DNA from: Alginatibacterium sediminis
Lineage (GTDB): Bacteria; Pseudomonadota; Gammaproteobacteria; Enterobacterales; Celerinatantimonadaceae
Reading direction: 5' to 3'
Length of the DNA stretch: 39,425 nt
Assembly: GCF_003610775.1 (NCBI RefSeq)
Contig: NZ_RAQO01000012.1
Span: 1 to 39,425 of the forward strand
Shown: in pieces, positions 34,661 to 39,425 of the stretch
Numbering within the stretch: position 1 is the first letter of the stretch
Layout of the letters: each line of letters begins with the position of its first letter
Program-made: the position numbers and the translations under genes
The notes under the pieces: generated by a model
What the model saw: only the letters and a program-made list of their open reading frames with translations
Told to the model about the DNA's origin: nothing
The model's database searches: none

Positions 34661-35536
34661 TTATAGAACATACACAAAAAAGAACAAGCACAGCCATACC
34701 ACATCAACAAAGTGCCAATACCAAGCGCTGGCCATAAATGCAAAATGCTGCTTACCGGTAAAATGACCTTTGAGTATGCGTAAGAACATGATGAACAACA
34801 TCAAGGTTCCAAGTGTTACGTGTAATCCGTGGAAGCCTGTTAGTAGGAAAAACGTGTTCCCATAAATGCCAGAATCTAATTTCAAACCCATTTCTTGATA
34901 GGCGTGAATGTATTCTTCCACTTGAAGCACCAAAAATATGCAACCCAAAACGATGGTTGCACCAAGCCAACGGACTAAGGCCTTTCGTTGGTCATGCTCT
35001 AAGGCATGATGTGCTTTGTGCAAAGTGACGGATGAAATCAACAAGATTACCGTGTTAATCAATGGCAAGCCGCCCCAACCCATCGCTTCAGTTGTGGTAC
35101 CGCCCGGAGTCGTAACCAAGGGCCAAATCGCTTCAAAGCTAGGCCACAGTACTTCTCCAGTCATGGCGTTGTTACCGGCGCCACCAAGCCATGGCACAGA
35201 AATCATCCGTGCATAAAACAGTGCACCAAAGAACGCTCCAAAGAACATCACTTCAGAGAAGATAAACCAACTCATACCTTGTCTGAACGAACGGTCCATT
35301 TGAGCACTATATAAGCCGCCCATGCTTTCTTGGATAACGTTACTAAACCAGCCAAACAGCATGCAGAACATCACTACCGCGCCAGCTGTTAGTAACCAGC
35401 TACCGCTACTTTGTTCAGTTCCGATTTGTTGGACGGTTAATCCGGCACCAACTGCAATTAAAAATAGACCAATGGCACCAATAAAGGGCCATTTGCTTTG
35501 CTCGGGTACGTAATAGTGTTCATAGGGTTGCGTCAT
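34661..35536 (-). CDS. ctaE: cytochrome c oxidase subunit III
   Basis: CtaE is the third core subunit of the aa3 oxidase, of 291 residues with seven membrane helices. Signatures are the RQGMSWFIFSEVMFFGAFFGALFYAR region (Glu in FSEVMFF), the HKAHHAL segment, LLTGFHGLHVTLG and the terminal AWYWHFVDVVWLCLFFFVYVL stretch. The start overlaps the end of ctaG by 17 bases. Confidence 0.96.
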   Translation of the reverse strand: MTQPYEHYYVPEQSKWPFIGAIGLFLIAVGAGLTVQQIGTEQSSGSWLLTAGAVVMFCMLFGWFSNVIQESMGGLYSAQMDRSFRQGMSWFIFSEVMFFGAFFGALFYARMISVPWLGGAGNNAMTGEVLWPSFEAIWPLVTTPGGTTTEAMGWGGLPLINTVILLISSVTLHKAHHALEHDQRKALVRWLGATIVLGCIFLVLQVEEYIHAYQEMGLKLDSGIYGNTFFLLTGFHGLHVTLGTLMLFIMFLRILKGHFTGKQHFAFMASAWYWHFVDVVWLCLFFFVYVL

Positions 35537-36086
35537 TACTCACTTCCTGTGAATTTGTTGAAACATTTACCTGCGCACCACTGATGGGGAACATCGTATA
35601 GGCTAAGGTCAAAGTCGAAATATCGCTTGGTAAGTCAGGGGAAACATAAAACAGCAAAGGCATGTCCACGCTCTCGCCGGCAGCCAAGCTTTGTTGTTCA
35701 AAACAAAAACAGCTTACTTTTTTAAGATAGCTCGCACCGCGCCCTGGACTAACTGAAGGTACAGCCTGTACTACCGTCGTCTCATGGCTAAGATTAGTTG
35801 CGCTAAAGTTTACGGTTATCGATTCACCGGGATGCACACTAACTTTTTGAGTTACGGCATCAAAATCCCAAGCCAAATCTTTATTCACGTAAGTGATGAA
35901 CTCAACGTTGATCAACCGTTGTTGATCAACGTTAGTAGAAACCGCGCTTGCTTGCTTTTCTGTTTTGCCATTAATACCCGTAATTTTGCAAAAGACATCA
36001 TACAAAGGTACTAATGCGTAGCCGAAGCCGAACATCAGCACCACTGCGATACTAAGTTTGCTAACTAATCGGGCATTTGTTCCCAT
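35520..36086 (-). CDS. ctaG: cytochrome c oxidase assembly protein CtaG (COX11)
   Basis: CtaG delivers copper to the CuB site of subunit I. The 188-residue protein has an N-terminal anchor (about 8-28) including YALVPLYDVFCKITG and a periplasmic immunoglobulin-like domain. The copper-binding motif CFCFEQQ is at about 127-133, followed by MPLLFYVSPDLP. The ATG directly abuts the ctaD stop codon. Confidence 0.95.
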   Translation of the reverse strand: MGTNARLVSKLSIAVVLMFGFGYALVPLYDVFCKITGINGKTEKQASAVSTNVDQQRLINVEFITYVNKDLAWDFDAVTQKVSVHPGESITVNFSATNLSHETTVVQAVPSVSPGRGASYLKKVSCFCFEQQSLAAGESVDMPLLFYVSPDLPSDISTLTLAYTMFPISGAQVNVSTNSQEVSNDATL

Positions 36087-37674
36087 CTACTTAATCTCTG
36101 GTGGCGTTGTAAAGCTGTGATAAGGAGCTGGTGATGGCAAGTTATCCCATTCCAGACCTTCAGCACCATCCCACGGTTTAGCGGGTGCAGGCTCGCCCTT
36201 GCGTATGCAATGGATAATGCAATACAAGAAAATGAACTGAGATAAACCAAAGGCAAAGCCACCAATACTTACAATGGCGTTAACGTCAGCAAACTGCAGT
36301 GCATAATCTGGGATTCGGCGTGGCATACCGCCAAGCCCCAAGAAATGCATTGGGAAGAACAACACGTTCACCGAAATAAGAGAGCACCAGAAATGCCACT
36401 GAGCGATACGCTCGTTGTACATTCTGCCTGTCCATTTTGGTATCCAATAATAGACCGCAGCCATAATCGAAAAGATTGCACCCGTTACCAATACATAGTG
36501 GAAATGCGCCACCACAAAGTAGGTATCGTGATACTGGAAATCTACCGGAGTGATTGCCAGCATCAAGCCAGAGAACCCACCAATAGTAAATAACACGATA
36601 AAGGCTATGGCAAACATCATTGGAATTTCAAAGCTGAGCGACCCGCGCCACATGGTGGCCACCCAATTGAAGACCTTAACTCCCGTAGGTACCGAGATCA
36701 GCATGGTACAGAACATAAAGAACAGCTCTGCCTCCACTGGCATTCCCGTAGTAAACATATGGTGCGCCCAAACCACAAAACTTAAGCCCGCAATCGATGC
36801 AGTTGCGTACACCATGGAGGCGTAGCCAAACAGTTTTTTTGCGGGAGAAGGCAGGTACAATCGCTGAGATAATGCCAAAACTGGGCAGTATCATAATATA
36901 AACTTCAGGGTGTCCAAAGAACCAGAATATATGCTGGAACAAGACTGGATCACCACCGCCTGCGGCGTCAAAGAAAGAGGTTCCAAAGAACTTATCGGTC
37001 AAAACCATGGTTACAGCGCCTGCAAGAACCGGCATTACCGCAATCAACAAGAACGCAGTAATTAGCCATGTCCACACGAACAATGGTAATTTCATGTAAG
37101 TCATACCTGGCGCACGCATGTTCATAATAGTTACGATGACATTAATCGCTCCCATAATTGAACTGATACCCATAATATGCACCGAGAACACAAACAAAGA
37201 CGTACTTGGCGGGCTATATGTTGTTGATAGCGGCGCGTAGAAAGTCCAACCAAAGTTTGGACCACCACCTTCCATAAACAACGATGAAAGTAAGATTGCA
37301 AATGCAAATGGAAGGATCCAGAAACTCCAGTTGTTCATTCGCGGTAGCGCCATATCTGGAGCGCCAATCATCACCGGAATTAGCCAGTTAGCTAAGCCAG
37401 TAAAGGCTGGCATAACGGCTCCAAAGACCATGATCAGACCGTGCATAGTGGTCATCTGGTTAAAAAAGTTAGGGTCAACAAGCTGCAGTCCCGGTTGGAA
37501 CAATTCAGCTCGAATAACCATCGCCATTGCGCCGCCAGTGATAAACATGGCGAAACTGAACCACAGATACATGGCTCCAATATCTTTGTGGTTAGTGGTT
37601 AATAACCAGCGGGTAATACCCTTGGGTTTGTGGTCATGACCGTCATGGTCATGAACATCAATTGCGGTAGACAT
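36087..37674 (-). pseudogene. ctaD: cytochrome c oxidase subunit I, frameshifted as written
   Basis: Subunit I carries heme a, heme a3 and CuB. Two overlapping frames each hold part of it. The first (37674 to about 36840) has the heme a ligand His78 and the A1-type HPEVYI motif with the CuB ligand and cross-linking Tyr. The second (about 36833 to 36087) resumes at [12 protein letters not shown] and holds the HHMFTTG copper ligands and the HFHYVLVTG heme ligands. The break is at a run of seven T on the plus strand (36834-36840); six would restore one 528-residue frame of normal length. The rest of the operon is intact, so a homopolymer sequencing error is the simplest reason. A real mutation or slippage remains possible. 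Confidence 0.9.
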
Positions 37675-37696
37675 AAAAATTCCTCATCCTTGACAC

Positions 37697-38824
37697 TTAC
37701 TTTTCTGCCAAATAAGCGGCAACATCTTTCGCCTGAACTAAATCACCGGTGTCATTACCCCAAGCATTACGCTCATAGGTGATTACCGCAGCCAATTCTT
37801 TCACGCCCATCTGCTTGCCAAAGGCTTGCATCGCTGTACCAGGAGCACCATTTACCACCACATTAATATGTGCGCCCATATCGCCAATAGCAATTGGACT
37901 GTCTTTAAGTGCTGGAAAAATGCCGGCTAAACCTTCACCGTTAGGCTGGTGACAAGCTGCGCACTGATCGATATAAACTTTCTCACCCAGTTCCATAAGT
38001 TCATCCTCGCTCATGGTCATGGCAACTAAACGTTTTTCTTCTTCTTGTTTAGCGACAAAGGCTTGTTCTTTTTCAGCTAGCCACGCGTCGTAGTCGGCTT
38101 GTTCTTTAGCGATGACCACAATTGGCATAAAGCCGTGATCTTTCCCGCAAAGCTCGGCGCATTGACCACGATAGATGCCAGGGGTGTCCACAACCGTCCA
38201 AGCTTCATTGATAAAGCCTGGATTTGCGTCTTTCTTAACCGCAAAATCAGGAACCCACCACGAATGAATCACGTCTTCAGACGTCATTAAGAAGCGAACC
38301 TTTTTACCTGTAGGGATAACTAAGGGGTAGTCAACTTCAAGTAAGTAATTGGGGCGTTTTTCAAGCGAGCCATCAACTTCGCGATTGTCTGTCGCTAGCT
38401 TGCTATAGAATTCGAGTTGATGGTCAAAGTATTTGTAGTGCCACTTCCATTGCGAGCCAGTCACCTGAATGGTGAGGTCCGCATTACTTGGGTCTTCCAT
38501 GGCTAACAAAGTTTTAGTCGCTGGGATCGCCATACCAATAAGAATGATAAACGGGACGATGGTCCAAATAATTTCAACTTTGGTGCTTTCATGAAAGTTC
38601 GCAGCTTTAGCACCTTTTGAGCGCCGATGATGGTACATAGCCCAAAACATCACGCCAAAGACCACCAGCCCTATAGCAACACAGATATAAAAGATCGTCA
38701 TATGCAGGTCATAGACCTGCTGACTAATTGAGGTTACGCCGGGTCGTAAATTAAACATCATTTCGCCAGCGAAGAGCGAGTTCGAAAACAATAACAACAG
38801 GCTCAACGGTATCCATCGGCTCAC
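37697..38824 (-). CDS. ctaC: cytochrome c oxidase subunit II with fused cytochrome c domain
   Basis: CtaC accepts electrons at CuA. The 375-residue protein has a signal peptide (1-19), membrane helices at about 41-63 and 84-106, and a cupredoxin domain with CuA ligands His187, Cys222, Glu224, Cys226, His230 and Met233. A C-terminal cytochrome c domain (about 270-375) carries heme motif CAACH (288-292) and a late Met-rich segment for the axial ligand, so this is a caa3-type subunit. GTG start at 38824 with AAGGAG upstream. First gene of the operon. No lipoprotein cysteine follows the signal. Confidence 0.95.
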   Translation of the reverse strand: MSRWIPLSLLLLFSNSLFAGEMMFNLRPGVTSISQQVYDLHMTIFYICVAIGLVVFGVMFWAMYHHRRSKGAKAANFHESTKVEIIWTIVPFIILIGMAIPATKTLLAMEDPSNADLTIQVTGSQWKWHYKYFDHQLEFYSKLATDNREVDGSLEKRPNYLLEVDYPLVIPTGKKVRFLMTSEDVIHSWWVPDFAVKKDANPGFINEAWTVVDTPGIYRGQCAELCGKDHGFMPIVVIAKEQADYDAWLAEKEQAFVAKQEEEKRLVAMTMSEDELMELGEKVYIDQCAACHQPNGEGLAGIFPALKDSPIAIGDMGAHINVVVNGAPGTAMQAFGKQMGVKELAAVITYERNAWGNDTGDLVQAKDVAAYLAEK

Positions 38825-39425
38825 AGCTATCTCCTTTGCTTGTAGCCAATTTATTTACACAAATGCTGATGCGCTAATAGTTCAAATATCTCATAGAGAT
38901 CTTCGAGCCGAATTAACGTTAATAACAATCAAACCAACAAGTTAATTGTAGTTATCATGATATATGCACAGCATCTGCAAACAGCTTGCTAATTCAACAC
39001 GACGAGGCGCTGAATGGGTTGAGAAATTTAACTTCTCTGCAACAGACGACAGCTCTTGGGCAGCATTTGCTATGTAGCTAATGTCCTTTATCACCTAACT
39101 TAGGCAACCCAAGCGTTCAATTACTCGTATAAATTAGCGTGCAAGTTACATACTTGTAAAGACTTTGTTGCGCATTTTTCACTAAAGTATCAATAAATTG
39201 GAATTGTTCAACACGAAGTAAAATTGGAATACGACTTTAGTCTAAGGTTAAGTGCGCCGCTTTTGCTAAGCAGCTCCAAGAGCGCAGCCGAGCTGCAAGC
39301 GGGTGATAAAGTGAAAAGTTGAAAGTGCGCCGTTGCACGGCTGCAAGTTACAAGGGCGTCGCTGCGCTCCTTCAAGGAAGTTCAAAACAATAAGCACAAG
39401 GAGCAAGGAGCAAGGAGCAAGGAGC
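38825..39425. other. 601-base non-coding stretch upstream of ctaC
   Basis: No convincing gene was found. It presumably holds the ctaC promoter. Visible structures are two perfect palindromes, ATTAACGTTAAT (38912-38923) and TATCATGATA (38953-38962), and a short inverted repeat ATCTC/GAGAT (38888-38900). From about 39250 the composition turns GC-richer, with dyads at 39270-39296 (GCAGCTC/GAGCTGC) and 39329-39341 (GCCGT/ACGGC), partial duplication of an AGTGCGCCG...GCTGCAAG unit, and terminal heptamer repeats. Confidence 0.5.
39398..39425 (+). repeat. heptanucleotide tandem repeat AAGGAGC, four units to the window edge
   Basis: Four perfect AAGGAGC units occupy 39398-39425 and the array may continue outside. 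A second heptamer array with a different unit lies after ftsN (18775-18802). Confidence 0.85.

Noticed and set aside
36676-36878. Programmed ribosomal frameshift in ctaD as the first explanation
   Set aside because: The shift needed is +1 on an A7 run with no evident stop-codon or stimulatory element at the site; a homopolymer length error explains it more simply.
38964-39077. 37-codon plus-strand ORF (begins MHSICKQLAN) upstream of ctaC
   Set aside because: There is no ribosome-binding site and I see no family resemblance; at this length chance is likely.
39398-39425. CRISPR array
   Set aside because: Units are seven bases and directly adjacent, with no unique spacers and no cas genes; it is a simple tandem repeat.

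Overview
The window is chromosomal DNA of a gammaproteobacterium, most likely an Alteromonadales-type marine organism. I base this on gene content and order, not on a search. Two blocks keep the Escherichia coli order almost unchanged: (rrn) - murI - btuB - trmA - yijD - fabR, and metL - metB - metJ ... rpmE - priA - argS - ftsN - hslV - hslU ... rraA - zapB. The placement of argS between priA and ftsN and the Pseudomonas-like aa3 oxidase cluster (ctaC-ctaD-ctaG-ctaE / DUF2909 / SURF1 / small protein / ctaA / ctaB) point away from the enterics. No tRNA or rRNA gene body, CRISPR array, transposase or prophage gene is visible.

Left part (1-7970). A strong leftward rRNA-type promoter sits at the edge, with a second -35-like box running off position 1, so an rrn operon probably begins just outside. 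Next to it lie two DnaA-box 9-mers and a rightward gene for a membrane-anchored RRM protein. Then come murI and btuB (leftward; btuB has a cobalamin riboswitch and its own terminator), a DUF5610-type protein inserted between btuB and trmA, trmA, the yijD-fabR pair and a NUDT15-like Nudix hydrolase.

Middle (7973-22855). The metB-metL operon faces metJ across a set of four tandem met boxes. maeB, rpmE (long leader) and priA follow, then argS-ftsN and the heat-shock hslVU operon behind a near-perfect sigma-32 promoter. After hslVU are a three-helix membrane protein with a GNAT-like tail, rraA, zapB (leftward) and a DUF1653 protein.

Right-middle (22913-30918). cysE, fieF and a CpxP/Spy-family periplasmic protein run leftward; cpxRA run rightward from a shared intergenic region carrying a CpxR box. 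trmL, a 7TM-GGDEF diguanylate cyclase that may use a CTG start, and a DinF-type MATE transporter follow.

Right end (31054-39425). A 51-residue small membrane ORF is followed by the leftward cytochrome c oxidase operon: heme O/A synthesis (ctaB, ctaA), assembly factors (SURF1, ctaG) and subunits II, I and III. The subunit I gene ctaD is broken by one extra base in a homopolymer as written. The last 600 bases hold no convincing gene and end in heptanucleotide repeats.

Most of the window is conserved housekeeping DNA. I did not find a clearly new multi-gene system. The best leads are the membrane RRM protein at the head of the presumed rrn operon, the ctaD frameshift, the possible CTG start, the membrane-GNAT fusion with a large dyad upstream, and a MetJ lacking its usual C-terminus.
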